64,000 bases of DNA, taken from NCBI GenBank assembly GCA_029263175.1, contig JAJCXZ010000008.1, positions 44,566 to 108,565 of the forward strand, given 5' to 3'. Positions within the stretch are counted from its first letter, which is position 1, and every line of letters starts with the position of its first letter. The notes under the pieces are model-generated. The model had not been told where the DNA came from. It saw nothing but the letters and a program-made list of their open reading frames with translations, and did no database searches. Shown piece by piece: positions 34,420-44,966 of the stretch. Position numbers and translations under genes: made by a program. This DNA comes from Acidimicrobiales bacterium (GTDB lineage Bacteria; Actinomycetota; Acidimicrobiia; Acidimicrobiales; Aldehydirespiratoraceae).

Positions 34420-35004
34420 CGAGTTCGTCCCGAGGGCCGCGTCGATATCGGCGGCAGTGATGGCACCCACGCGCAACACCTCGACTCCGTGCACCACCGA
34501 GACCACGGTTGAGGCGGTTCCGTCGATACGGCCGCCATCGATGATCATCCTCAACTTCGGAAAGACGACGGCGACATCAGCTGCGGTGGTCGGAGTCGGT
34601 TGGCCGTGGCGATTGGCGCTCGTCGCCGCGATCGGACCCTCGCGACGGGCAAGCTCTCGCACCAACGGGTGGTCGGGGCACCGCACCCCGACGCTGAGTT
34701 CGTCTCCGACTGCGAGGTCACAATCGGCTCGGCGACGCGCCACGATTGTGAGCGCCCCGGGCCAGAACGACTCCGCCAGTCGCCGTGCCGTCGGCGACAG
34801 CTCCACGAGCTCCTCGGCCTGCGCGAGATCGGTGACCAGTGCGGCGATGCGTGTATCGACCGGCCGCTTCTTCACCGCGAAGATCTTCTCCACCGCACCT
34901 GCATCCGCAGCAAGAGCAGCCAGCCCATAGACGGTGTCGGTCGGGAGGACGATGGGCTCACCTTCGCGAAGCGCGGCGGCGATCAGCGAGATCGGGTCGC
35001 TCAC
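34417..35004 (-). CDS. tsaC: L-threonylcarbamoyladenylate synthase (TsaC/Sua5)
   Basis: 195 residues. The YrdC fold is recognised by the LPTDTVYGLAALA start and KKRP, then VRCPDHPLVRELA and the AATSANRHGQPTPTTA segment. It forms threonylcarbamoyl-AMP, the first step of the t6A37 tRNA modification. No C-terminal Sua5 domain is present. GTG 35004 overlaps the prmC stop (GTGA), so it is translationally coupled, as in many actinobacteria. Confidence 0.92.
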   Translation of the reverse strand: MSDPISLIAAALREGEPIVLPTDTVYGLAALAADAGAVEKIFAVKKRPVDTRIAALVTDLAQAEELVELSPTARRLAESFWPGALTIVARRRADCDLAVGDELSVGVRCPDHPLVRELARREGPIAATSANRHGQPTPTTAADVAVVFPKLRMIIDGGRIDGTASTVVSVVHGVEVLRVGAITAADIDAALGTNS

Positions 35005-35897
35005 ATCGTCCGCCGGGCAACCACCGCTCGGGCGCGGCCGCTGAGATCGGAATGGATTGATGTCTGGTAACCGTGCAGCTGCGCACGGGCAGCCATGCCG
35101 TCCGTCTGCATCGGCGCCATCTCGAGCACCAGAGCGCCGTCAGGACGTAGCCACTCCTCTGCCTCGTCGATGATGCGGGCAAGGAACTCAGTGCCGAGTG
35201 GCCCCGAGCGCAAGGCCGTGGCCGGCTCGTGGTCGGCGACAACGGCGGGAAGAACCTCAGCATCACCGATGTAGGGCGGGTTCGAGACGATCACGTCGAG
35301 CTCTCCTCGCACTGCAGGGGGCAGCGCCTCGAACCAGTCGCCCTCATGCAGGGTGACCCGGGTGGCCGCCCGACCGATCCCGGCCAGGTTCGCCCGGGCG
35401 ACCGCCAGCGCATCTGAGGAGACGTCCGTGGCCAGCACCCGGCTGCGAGGACACTCGGTGGCGATCGACAAGGCGATCACCCCGCTGCCGGTGCCGAGGT
35501 CGGCGACCAGGATCTCGCGTTGCGTGCCGCCCGAGCGGGACACGACCTCGGCAACGGCCAAGCCCGCAACCACTTCGGTCTCCGGGCGGGGGATCAGTGC
35601 CCGCGGGTCGACCATGATCTCCAGCTCACGGAAGCCCCAATTGCCGAGGACGTACTGGAGCGGTTCGCCGGCCTCCCGTCGAGCGACCAATCCGTCGAAG
35701 CGAGCGACGCCACGAGCCGTCACGAGCTCATCGAGAACCTGATGGAATTCCGATGGTGGCGTGCCGCTCGCCTCCTCGACGATCCGGCGAGCATTCAGCG
35801 CCGGCGATTCGAGACCGACTCGCTCGAAACGTGCCTCGGCCTCGGACAGGAGCTCCGCCCACGAGACCGTGCCGTCGCTCACACTGCCGTCGCTCAC
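35001..35897 (-). CDS. prmC: Release factor glutamine methyltransferase
   Basis: 298 residues. N-terminal helical domain, then SAM domain with ADLGTGSGVIALSIA and the catalytic VSNPPYIGD. It methylates the GGQ glutamine of RF1/RF2. GTG 35897 overlaps the prfA stop. The first codons are a near-exact 15-bp tandem duplication (GTGAGCGACGGCA/T, twice), so an alternative start lies 5 codons later. Confidence 0.93.
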   Translation of the reverse strand: MSDGSVSDGTVSWAELLSEAEARFERVGLESPALNARRIVEEASGTPPSEFHQVLDELVTARGVARFDGLVARREAGEPLQYVLGNWGFRELEIMVDPRALIPRPETEVVAGLAVAEVVSRSGGTQREILVADLGTGSGVIALSIATECPRSRVLATDVSSDALAVARANLAGIGRAATRVTLHEGDWFEALPPAVRGELDVIVSNPPYIGDAEVLPAVVADHEPATALRSGPLGTEFLARIIDEAEEWLRPDGALVLEMAPMQTDGMAARAQLHGYQTSIHSDLSGRARAVVARRTM

Positions 35898-36964
35898 ACT
35901 GAATCGTCGGACTCGAGCTGCCGACGACGCTCGTCTGCGACCAAGGCATCGCTCACATCATCGAGCTCTCCGGCAAGCACCTTGTCGAGCTTGTGAATGG
36001 TCAGCCCGATCCGATGATCGGACACGCGGTTCTCTTTGAAGTTGTAGGTACGGATCTTCTCCGACCGATCACCGGTGCCGACCTGGCTGCCTCTCAGGGC
36101 CGCGGCCTCGGCGTTGACCTTCTCTTGTTCGAGCTGCAGAAGGCGGCTCTTGAGAACCTTGAGCGCCTTGGCCTTGTTCTTGAGCTGACTCTTCTCGTCT
36201 TGCATGGACACGACCACGCCGGTTGGTACGTGGGTGATCCGCACGGCGGAGTCCATCGTGTTGACCGACTGACCACCCGGGCCCGATGCCCGAAATGTGT
36301 CGATGCGTAGGTCGTTGTCGTCGACCTCGACCTCGACATCGTCGGCCTCGGGGATCACCAACATCGTGGCCGACGAGGTGTGGATCCGGCCCTGAGACTC
36401 GGTGACGGGCACGCGCTGGACACGATGGGTGCCGGCCTCGTGCTTCATCCGCGTCCAGACCGAGTCGCCGGCGAGCATCGCGGTGACATCGCTGTAACCA
36501 CCGCGTTCGGTGTGCGAGACGCTCATCGTCTCCATACGCCATCCCATGCGCTTGGCAAACCCCTCATACATGGTGAACAAATCACGGGCGAAGAGGTTCG
36601 CTTCCTCGCCGCCGGCTGCGCCACGAATCTCGATGATCACGTTGCGGTCGTCATTCGGGTCTCGAGGCAGGAGAAGAAGGCGAAGCTCTTCTTCCGCGGC
36701 TTCGATACCGGACTCGGCCAACTCGGCCTCGGTGCGCCACTCATCGCGGTCAGTGCCGTCGGACTCACTGAGCATGGCCCGAGCCGTCTCGGCGTCCTCG
36801 GTTGCCTGGCGGAGGCGGCGGCCGGCGCTGACCACCTCGTCGAGTTGCTTGAAGCGCCGACCGAGGTCAGCGAGCTGTTTGGGGTCGGACTGGACCGCGG
36901 GGTCGCCGAGCCTGATCTCGACGTCATGAAGCTCGTGCTCCAACCCTGCAATGCGATCCAACAT
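35894..36964 (-). CDS. prfA: Peptide chain release factor 1
   Basis: A 356-residue class I release factor. The GGQ motif (SGPGGQSVNTMDSAVR) sits in domain 3, and the N-terminal coiled-coil domain and KMGWRMETM segment are as expected. It recognises UAG and UAA stop codons. ATG 36964; it is followed directly by prmC, its modifying enzyme. Confidence 0.95.
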   Translation of the reverse strand: MLDRIAGLEHELHDVEIRLGDPAVQSDPKQLADLGRRFKQLDEVVSAGRRLRQATEDAETARAMLSESDGTDRDEWRTEAELAESGIEAAEEELRLLLLPRDPNDDRNVIIEIRGAAGGEEANLFARDLFTMYEGFAKRMGWRMETMSVSHTERGGYSDVTAMLAGDSVWTRMKHEAGTHRVQRVPVTESQGRIHTSSATMLVIPEADDVEVEVDDNDLRIDTFRASGPGGQSVNTMDSAVRITHVPTGVVVSMQDEKSQLKNKAKALKVLKSRLLQLEQEKVNAEAAALRGSQVGTGDRSEKIRTYNFKENRVSDHRIGLTIHKLDKVLAGELDDVSDALVADERRRQLESDDSV

Positions 36965-36974
36965 GAATGCGAGG

Positions 36975-37541
36975 CTAGAGGGAGTCGAGGAACTGACCGA
37001 CGACCTCGATGATCTCCAGGTCGAACGTCGGCCTCGGATCGTGGCGCTGACCTTGGAGCCAGTGCGTGGTTGTCGGCCCGGGAATGGCCGCCATCTCGCG
37101 CTCCATCTCTGCCGGTGTGCCGAACGGGTCGCGGTCTCCGTTGACGAAGAGCGATGGAATTCCGATCTGAGGGAAGTGCTCGATGCGGAGTTTCTCGGGC
37201 TTGTTCGGGGGATGAAGCGGGTAGCTCAACAACACAAGCGCGCGGGCGGGAAGACCCTCGGCCGCGGCAATCGAACACATCCGACCGCCCATCGATCGAC
37301 CGCCGAGCACGAGTTGGTCACAAGCCACGCCGAGTTCTGCCGCGAACTCTTCGGCCTCGGCCACGACCTCGGCGATCAGCTTTGGGGCACGGTCCGGTGG
37401 CCCCCTGCGCCCCGCCTTGCGGTAGGGGAAGTCCATGCGCCGCACCGGCAACGTGAGCGCTTCCTCCAGGGCAAGCGACAGCCGATGGTTGCGGTCGCTT
37501 CCCGCACCATGGGCAAGGAGGAATCCGGCCGGACTGCTCAT
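36975..37541 (-). CDS. Alpha/beta hydrolase (KANL3/Tex30-like)
   Basis: 188 residues from ATG 37541, which overlaps the preceding stop (ATGA). N-terminal GFLLAHGAGSDRNH, nucleophile elbow GGRSMGGR, and a late acid/His region (VNGDRDPFG ... GQRHDPRP). This small hydrolase fold occurs in many bacteria with unknown substrate, perhaps an ester or peptide. It lies 10 nt before prfA and overlaps the J-domain gene, so all three are probably co-transcribed. Confidence 0.78.
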   Translation of the reverse strand: MSSPAGFLLAHGAGSDRNHRLSLALEEALTLPVRRMDFPYRKAGRRGPPDRAPKLIAEVVAEAEEFAAELGVACDQLVLGGRSMGGRMCSIAAAEGLPARALVLLSYPLHPPNKPEKLRIEHFPQIGIPSLFVNGDRDPFGTPAEMEREMAAIPGPTTTHWLQGQRHDPRPTFDLEIIEVVGQFLDSL

Positions 37542-38245
37542 GAAGCAAGGAGGATTCGCCGCGCCTCGGACAGATCTGCGATTCTGCTCGCCGCCTCGTC
37601 GTCGTCGCCGCCGTGATCCGGATGGGCATCGATCAACGCCTCGCGGAACTGGCGCTGGATCTGGGCCTTCTCCGGGCGGTGCTCGATCGAGGAGATGCCG
37701 AGCACACCCATTGCCCACCCGATCGGGTCCGCGACGGCATCGGCGTGAAGCGAACTCGAGTTCTTGCCGTTGAGGTGAGCGAGCAGCCCCGGCCCGATAT
37801 CGCCAGACCATGCCAGGCCTCGGCGAATGGCGCTGAGCGTCGTTCCCCTGATGTTCGTCGGGAACGCCTGGACGGCGTAGATCGCGCCCAGCACATGCTG
37901 CGCGGGTGCGCCTTTGTCGCCGTTGAAGGTGACACGCAGCCCACCCTCATCGTTGCGGAACAGACGGTGGGTGCTCTGGGTGAGACCGATGCGATCCTCT
38001 TGGAAACGGTGCCGCAGTCGCGGTTGCGAAACCCTACGGCCCGCTTCGACCTCATGGGTGAGCGAGACAAGATCGGGCCACAGGTCCGGGTCGACTTCAG
38101 GCGCGAATCGTGCCGCCACCGCACCGAGCAGGACCCCGCCGAATCCGGGCGCAGGGTCGCACGGGAGCGTACTGACCCCGAGCGCCACCCGACGGGTGGG
38201 CGCGATCGGGCGAGAGTGATACACCTGGAGCTCGGCCAACAACAT
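37538..38245 (-). CDS. Protein with a C-terminal J domain
   Basis: 235 residues. The last about 65 residues are a J domain: GVLGISSIEHRPEKAQIQRQ, followed by the diagnostic HPD in ALIDAHPDHGG and SEARRILL. The N-terminal about 165 residues belong to no family I recognise; they are basic and Pro-containing. J domains stimulate Hsp70 ATPase, so this is a candidate co-chaperone with an unknown substrate-binding part. ATG 38245 is 9 nt behind TAGTCT (38255-38260, minus strand). Confidence 0.75.
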   Translation of the reverse strand: MLLAELQVYHSRPIAPTRRVALGVSTLPCDPAPGFGGVLLGAVAARFAPEVDPDLWPDLVSLTHEVEAGRRVSQPRLRHRFQEDRIGLTQSTHRLFRNDEGGLRVTFNGDKGAPAQHVLGAIYAVQAFPTNIRGTTLSAIRRGLAWSGDIGPGLLAHLNGKNSSSLHADAVADPIGWAMGVLGISSIEHRPEKAQIQRQFREALIDAHPDHGGDDDEAASRIADLSEARRILLAS

Positions 38246-38263
38246 GTCGGCTCCAGACTACTT

Positions 38264-39052
38264 TCAGATGATCCGTTGCAGGGCGTCGCGGAGGCGGGCC
38301 GCGAGATCAGTGATGTCGGCGTCGGTCGAATTCTCGCTCTCCAACAGGTCGGCGAGTTCGCCGGCCGAATCGCGCAGGACAACCCAGTTTCCCGCCGCAA
38401 AGCCGAAGGGCGTGGCGACTGTGCTCAGCCGCCGCCCATGGGTCACGCAGCCGAGAACGCCGGAACTGTCCCGCACGTCTTTGCGTACACGATCGGTGGC
38501 GCCGAAGAACGCGGACAGGAGATCGTTGAGCGCCAGTCCTTCCAACTGTTCGAGACCCTCATCGGCGGCACGGGTGAGGATGTCCTCGATGATGAGCTCC
38601 GCCTGCTCTTCATCCTCTTCGTGACAGACCAGGTCGCCATCAGCATCGAACTCGTGGGGCACAGCGGCACCGCCGAGGCGCTCGGCAAGTAGTGCCTGCT
38701 GCTCCCCGGACCATCCCTCCATCTCGAACGCCACTTGAGGCTTGTCGGGATCGAGTTCGGGATTGGTTGCCGTCTCGACTTCCTCGAGGAGCGCGTCGAC
38801 TTCCTCCTCGACCGTTTCGTGGGCGAGGAGTGTGGTCCCCTGCCAGGAGTGCACAACCTTGTCGGCGATGAGGAGCTGGGCGAGCATCGCCCGCGACTCC
38901 GATGCCCACTCGTGGAGCTCATAGGCGAGCCATTCACCGCTGTCATCGTCGACGAGACTGTCGGAGGCCGATGTGTCCGCCGGTTCTTCCTCGACGTCGT
39001 CTGAATCGTTGCCACGGAAACGGGATCGAAAGGATGGTGCCACGGGGAGCAT
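38264..39052 (-). CDS. Hypothetical acidic cytoplasmic protein
   Basis: 262 residues, strongly acidic, no membrane segment or signal. Repeated Glu/Asp stretches ([40 protein letters not shown]) and a Val/Leu-rich C-terminal region ([17 protein letters not shown]). One EFDADGD segment could bind a cation but lacks a full EF-hand. No family recognised. It lies upstream of the J-domain gene in the same direction and is divergent from glpX. Confidence 0.6.
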   Translation of the reverse strand: MLPVAPSFRSRFRGNDSDDVEEEPADTSASDSLVDDDSGEWLAYELHEWASESRAMLAQLLIADKVVHSWQGTTLLAHETVEEEVDALLEEVETATNPELDPDKPQVAFEMEGWSGEQQALLAERLGGAAVPHEFDADGDLVCHEEDEEQAELIIEDILTRAADEGLEQLEGLALNDLLSAFFGATDRVRKDVRDSSGVLGCVTHGRRLSTVATPFGFAAGNWVVLRDSAGELADLLESENSTDADITDLAARLRDALQRII

Positions 39053-39116
39053 CCTGGCACGCCCGCCGCCGAGAAACTACGCCGGCCCGAACCGGGAGAT
39101 GACTCTCCGCATGAAG

Positions 39117-39128
39117 TACCGTCCGGTC
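39117..39128 (+). promoter_or_regulatory. TACCGT -10 box for glpX
   Basis: TACCGT (39117-39122) is 6 nt before ATG 39129. This supports the short start and not the in-frame ATG 39111. Confidence 0.45.
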
Positions 39129-40124
39129 ATGGAACACACTCCTCCGACCGCTCCCGATCGCAACCTCGCGCTTGAGCTTGTCCGTGTCACCGAGGCCGCC
39201 GCGATGGCAGCATCGCGCTGGATGGGACGAGGCGACAAAGAGGGAGCCGACGGCGCCGCGGTCGACGCCATGCGCACCATCTTGCGCAGCGTCCCGATGG
39301 ACGGTGTCGTCGTGATCGGTGAAGGTGAGAAGGACGAAGCGCCGATGCTGTACAACGGCGAGCGAATCGGCGACGGCTCCGAGCCGGCAACCGACATTGC
39401 CGTCGACCCGATCGACGGCACCACCCTCACTGCGCTCGGGCGCGGCAACGCACTGGCCGTGATCGCAGTCGCGCCGCGCGGCACGATGTATGACCCTGGG
39501 CCGTGTGTCTACATGGAGAAGATCGCCGTCGGACCCGATGCGAAGGGTTCGATCTCGATGGAGATGTCCATCACCGAAAACCTTCGATCGGTCGCCGCCG
39601 CAAAGCGTCGAACGGTGGGCGACCTCACGGTCGTCATCCTCGACCGCGACCGCCACGCCGACCACATCTCCGAGGTCCGCGCTGCCGGTGCCCGTATCCG
39701 CCTGATTCCCGACGGCGACGTTGCCGGCGCGATATCGACCGCTTGGCCGGCTTCAGGTGCCGACGTGCTCATCGGTATCGGTGGCACGCCGGAAGGTGTG
39801 ATCACCGCCGCTGCCTTGAAGTGCATGGGCGGAGAGCAGCTCGGAAAGCTCTGGCCTCGAAACGAGCGCGAGCGCAGCCAGGCGATCGACCTCGGCTACG
39901 ACCTCGACCGGGTTCTGACCCAGGACGACCTCGTGAGGAGCGATGATTGTTTCTTCGCTGCCACTGGCATCACCGACGGCGAACTCCTCACCGGCGTCCA
40001 CTTCGACGCTTTCGGTGCCCACACCGAGTCGCTGGTCATGCGATCACGGTCGCGTACCGTCCGGCAGGTCACGGCCCACCATCACCTCGACAAGCTCAAC
40101 GAGTACGCGGTGAAGCCGTACTAG
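39129..40124 (+). CDS. glpX: Class II fructose-1,6-bisphosphatase
   Basis: 331 residues from ATG 39129. The metal-site motifs are present: [31 protein letters not shown] and [16 protein letters not shown]. It hydrolyses fructose-1,6-bisphosphate in gluconeogenesis; in actinobacteria GlpX is the usual essential form. The start at 39129 is chosen because the family begins close to the [15 protein letters not shown] segment. Convergent with the following gene. Confidence 0.93.
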   Translation: MEHTPPTAPDRNLALELVRVTEAAAMAASRWMGRGDKEGADGAAVDAMRTILRSVPMDGVVVIGEGEKDEAPMLYNGERIGDGSEPATDIAVDPIDGTTLTALGRGNALAVIAVAPRGTMYDPGPCVYMEKIAVGPDAKGSISMEMSITENLRSVAAAKRRTVGDLTVVILDRDRHADHISEVRAAGARIRLIPDGDVAGAISTAWPASGADVLIGIGGTPEGVITAAALKCMGGEQLGKLWPRNERERSQAIDLGYDLDRVLTQDDLVRSDDCFFAATGITDGELLTGVHFDAFGAHTESLVMRSRSRTVRQVTAHHHLDKLNEYAVKPY

Positions 40125-40155
40125 CCGTCCGCGTGATCGTCAGCCCGACGCCCGG

Positions 40156-40956
40156 CTAACCCACCGCGCTGTCGAATCGCTCCATGAGAAGCTGTTGCAT
40201 GCCGCTCAGCGGCGCCTGGAGCCGCGCGACGGCAGCCTCGACCAGCGACTCGGACTCGGCTCTCGCACGCTCGTAACCAACGAGAGCGAGCTCCTGGTGG
40301 CGCCAGGGGGCAGCACCGGCGAGCAGAGCCTGGCGGTGGGCAACACGATCAGCAAACGTTTCTGACCATTGTTGGGCGGCATACGCCTGATGGGCATCGT
40401 CGCCACCCGCGTCACGGAGATAGGCATCCCTCAATCCCTCGACGTCGGTTGTGGATCGGCGCATGAGCGCATCATCGTGTGCGGCTCGGGCCTCATCGAG
40501 CGGGGCGCGATCGGGAAGGATGTTGAGCAATTCGGCCATCTGATGGTGGAGCGCCGTGCATCGTTTCCCGACCCGGTCGTTGATCTCGCTGCGCATCGCC
40601 TGAGGATTGGAGCCCGGATCGGCGCCGGCGAGATCGACCATCTGCTTGAGATCGGTCTCGGCGACTTCCATGGTCTGGATAATCCGGTGTTCGAGCCATT
40701 CGACGATTCCGAGGACACCATCGCGAAGCGCCTTGGCCTGCGGCTTCACCGAGGCCTCCCAGTACGTGTCGGGGTCGACGAGCTCGGGATATGGCACCGA
40801 CTGCGGATCGGACGTGGCGCGCGAGAGTTCTTCGCTCAGCGCCTTCAAAAACGTGACATTCGGACAAGCCGGCTCCAACAAGGAACCGACCCGTGCACGA
40901 GCATCATCAACTGCGGTACGGAATTCGGCAGCCAAGGCCTGCTCGACATCAGACAT
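40156..40956 (-). CDS. Hypothetical helical protein
   Basis: 266 residues from ATG 40956; the frame is open to ATG 41088, which overlaps the divergent ppk2 gene start, so the shorter form is preferred. It is mostly alpha-helical with Ala/Glu/Arg-rich segments (VEQALAAEFRTAVDDARARV, DEARAAHDDALMRRS) and no membrane span. Conserved-looking pieces include YWEASVKPQAKALRDGVLGI. No family identified; the helical composition suggests a structural or DNA/cell-envelope-associated role, but that is only a guess. Confidence 0.55.
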   Translation of the reverse strand: MSDVEQALAAEFRTAVDDARARVGSLLEPACPNVTFLKALSEELSRATSDPQSVPYPELVDPDTYWEASVKPQAKALRDGVLGIVEWLEHRIIQTMEVAETDLKQMVDLAGADPGSNPQAMRSEINDRVGKRCTALHHQMAELLNILPDRAPLDEARAAHDDALMRRSTTDVEGLRDAYLRDAGGDDAHQAYAAQQWSETFADRVAHRQALLAGAAPWRHQELALVGYERARAESESLVEAAVARLQAPLSGMQQLLMERFDSAVG

Positions 40957-41080
40957 CGAATCATCGACTTGTTGCACGGCACCTCCCAACTCAGACTGGA
41001 CCTCACCACTATCGGCAGCAGAAGGCCGCTGATCAAGTCGAGCGCTCCCATTGACACGGTCGGTGAGGCACACTCTCTCG

Positions 41081-41884
41081 ATGGACATCTCTCGTTACCG
41101 CGTTCCCACCGGCGAATCCGTGGATCTCGCGGCCTGGGATCCGCACGAAAACGGAGGCTTCGACCGTGACGGGGCCGAAGACGAAACGAGGGCGCTGAAC
41201 AAGGAATTGGAGACTCTTCAGGAGCTCCTGCACGCGGAAGGCCGCCACAAGATTCTCGTTGTGATCCAAGCAACAGACACCGGCGGCAAGGACGGAACCA
41301 TCCGTCACGTGTTCGACGGCGTCAACCCGTCCGGCGTCACGGTCGCCCCGTTCAAGAAGCCAACGCCCGAGGAACTGGCCCACGACTACCTGTGGCGTAT
41401 CCATCAGCACACACCCGGTGCGGGCGAGCTCACCATCTTCAACCGATCGCACTACGAGGATGTGCTCGTGGTGCGTATCCACGATCTCGTCCCCGAAGCG
41501 CAATGGTCTCGGCGCTACGAACACATTCGCAACTTCGAGCAGATGCTCGCTGACGAGGGCACCACGATCGTCAAGTTGTTCCTGCACATCTCGAAGGACG
41601 AACAGCGCGAGCGTCTCCAGGACCGCGTCGACCGCCCCGACAAGAACTGGAAGTTCAGCTTCGGCGATCTCGCCGAACGCGAGCACTGGGACGAGTACCA
41701 GGAAGCCTTCCGCGTGATGCTCGAGGAGACCTCGACCGACGAGGCGCCGTGGTTCGTGATCCCGGCCGACCGCAAGTGGTTCCGCAACCGGCTCATCAGC
41801 GAGATCATCGTGTCGACGCTGCGATCGCTCGATATGAGATACCCCGACCCCGAGGAAGGTGTCCCCGGGACGGTGGTCACCTAG
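41081..41884 (+). CDS. ppk2: PPK2-family polyphosphate kinase
   Basis: 267 residues of the PPK2 class I/III type. Walker A is ATDTGGKDGT (from residue 64), Walker B/lid motifs are FNRSHYEDVLVVRIH and FLHISKDEQRERLQDR. It phosphorylates nucleoside di- or monophosphates using polyphosphate. There is no obvious Shine-Dalgarno; TTGACA at 41051-41056 may be a -35 element. The following HTH_42 gene starts 18 nt downstream. Confidence 0.92.
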   Translation: MDISRYRVPTGESVDLAAWDPHENGGFDRDGAEDETRALNKELETLQELLHAEGRHKILVVIQATDTGGKDGTIRHVFDGVNPSGVTVAPFKKPTPEELAHDYLWRIHQHTPGAGELTIFNRSHYEDVLVVRIHDLVPEAQWSRRYEHIRNFEQMLADEGTTIVKLFLHISKDEQRERLQDRVDRPDKNWKFSFGDLAEREHWDEYQEAFRVMLEETSTDEAPWFVIPADRKWFRNRLISEIIVSTLRSLDMRYPDPEEGVPGTVVT

Positions 41885-41901
41885 TCCAGGTCCGACGTCG
41901 A

Positions 41902-43077
41902 ATGATGACGGCCGCCCGACGGATCGATGACGAACAGCGACGATGGGCGCTGGCGACGAGCCACCGTCTCGCGCCTGCGGCTCGAATCGACGATGTGGTC
42001 GAGATCACCGACAGCCTGGTTGCGCTTCACTCCTCTGATCCGGTCACGGTTCACCTGTCCGCGCTTGCCCGGATGCGCCAGCCTGACCTCACCCCCGTGG
42101 AGCGCGCCCTCTACGACGATCGAACCTTGATCCGCCACCATGCGATGCGGCAGACACTCTGGGTCATGACACCCGATCTCGCGGTGGCGGCGCATGCCGG
42201 CTTCACTCGAAAGGTGATGGCGGCCGAGCGGCGACGCACCGCGAAGATGTTCGGCCACGACGACGGCTGGGTGGCCGACGGTATCCGTCGACTGGCGGAG
42301 CTGGTCAAAAAGGCAGACGGAACCATCTCCACACGGGAGCTCGGGGAACTCGCGACCGACCTGACTACAGCGATCGTCGTACGCCAAGGCAAACACGAAA
42401 CACGCATTGCTCCCCATAGCCGCCTGATGATGCTCGCGGCGATGGAGGGCCGAATCTGTCGAGCACGACCGACCGGAACGTGGGTCGGTTCACAGTATCG
42501 CTGGAGCTCCACGCCACGTTGGCTCGCCCTCGACTGGGATCGCCACAGCGAACTCGACGGGGCGATGCTCGTCGTCGATCACTGGCTACGGCAGTTCGGT
42601 CCAGGCACGCTGCGAGACCTCACCTGGTGGACCGGGGGTACCCAGACGCTGGTTCGACGGGCACTCGAACGAATCGGAGCCGAGCAGGTCGAGTTGACTG
42701 CTGCGGCGGGATTCATTCATCCCGAACACGAGGAGCCTGCCGATCCCGGGCCCTGGGTTGCCATGCTCCCCGGCCTCGATGCCTCGGCAATGGGCTGGAA
42801 GCTTCGCGACTGGTACCTCGCTCCCGAAGTCGCAAGTCGAACCACCGACCGCAACGGCAACATCGGCCCGACGGTGTGGATCGACGGACGTGTGGTCGGA
42901 GGCTGGGTGCAGCGCCCGGATGGCACGATCGTGCACGACGTCGATGGCGCCGAACTCGACAGCACCCACCAGACGCTGCTCGACCACGAGATCGAGCGTC
43001 TGCACGCGGCGCTCGGCGACAGCCGATTCAGGGTTCGATTCCCCGCGCCGAACCAGCCGGCCTTACTCGGGGCCTGA
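41902..43077 (+). CDS. HTH_42 (YcaQ/AlkZ-like) winged-helix protein
   Basis: 391 residues from ATG 41902. This is the triple winged-helix family that includes the DNA glycosylases AlkZ and YcaQ: DDVVEITDSLVALHSSDP opening, then DRTLIRHHAMRQTLWVM, LDWDRHSELDGAMLVVDHWL and the beta C-terminal WYLAPEV. At the place where the known glycosylases carry Q-x-Q or Q-x-D, this protein has LHSSD, so its catalytic set differs. It may be an inactive or differently specific relative. It is 10 nt from the atpC stop (convergent). Confidence 0.72.
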   Translation: MMTAARRIDDEQRRWALATSHRLAPAARIDDVVEITDSLVALHSSDPVTVHLSALARMRQPDLTPVERALYDDRTLIRHHAMRQTLWVMTPDLAVAAHAGFTRKVMAAERRRTAKMFGHDDGWVADGIRRLAELVKKADGTISTRELGELATDLTTAIVVRQGKHETRIAPHSRLMMLAAMEGRICRARPTGTWVGSQYRWSSTPRWLALDWDRHSELDGAMLVVDHWLRQFGPGTLRDLTWWTGGTQTLVRRALERIGAEQVELTAAAGFIHPEHEEPADPGPWVAMLPGLDASAMGWKLRDWYLAPEVASRTTDRNGNIGPTVWIDGRVVGGWVQRPDGTIVHDVDGAELDSTHQTLLDHEIERLHAALGDSRFRVRFPAPNQPALLGA

Positions 43078-43086
43078 CGCTTCGGG

Positions 43087-43482
43087 CTATTCGGCGCCGG
43101 CGGCGACGCGAAGCCGCAGTTCGGCGCGGGCCTTGTCCGCCGCCGCGGCTGCGTCGTCGGCGTCAGCCGCAAGAGCAGCGTCGGCCGTGTCGAGGGCGAT
43201 CTGCGCCCGTGCCACATCGATGGCGTCCTTGGGCTCGCTCACGTCGCTGAGGATGGTGACGTCGTCGTTGGCGACCTGCACGAAACCACGGTGCACGGCA
43301 AAGGTGTCACGCTCGCCGCCTTCTTTGATCACATCGACCGACCACACGGCAAGCGTGCCGATGAACTGGACGTGACCGGGCTGGAAGGCGATATCGCCGT
43401 CTTCCACGGTGCGGGCAATAACCATCGACGCTTCGCCGGTGTAGGAGACCGATTCGGGGGAGACGACCTGAACGTTGAGCAT
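43087..43482 (-). CDS. atpC: ATP synthase epsilon subunit
   Basis: 131 residues; N-terminal beta-sandwich (VQVVSPESVSYTGEASMVI, GDIAFQPGHVQFIGTL) and a C-terminal Ala/Asp-rich helical hairpin. It couples F1 to Fo and regulates ATP hydrolysis. Last gene of the atp operon, 17 nt after atpD. Confidence 0.93.
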   Translation of the reverse strand: MLNVQVVSPESVSYTGEASMVIARTVEDGDIAFQPGHVQFIGTLAVWSVDVIKEGGERDTFAVHRGFVQVANDDVTILSDVSEPKDAIDVARAQIALDTADAALAADADDAAAAADKARAELRLRVAAGAE

Positions 43483-43499
43483 GATGTCCTCGACTGGGA

Positions 43500-44966
<1,467 letters not shown>

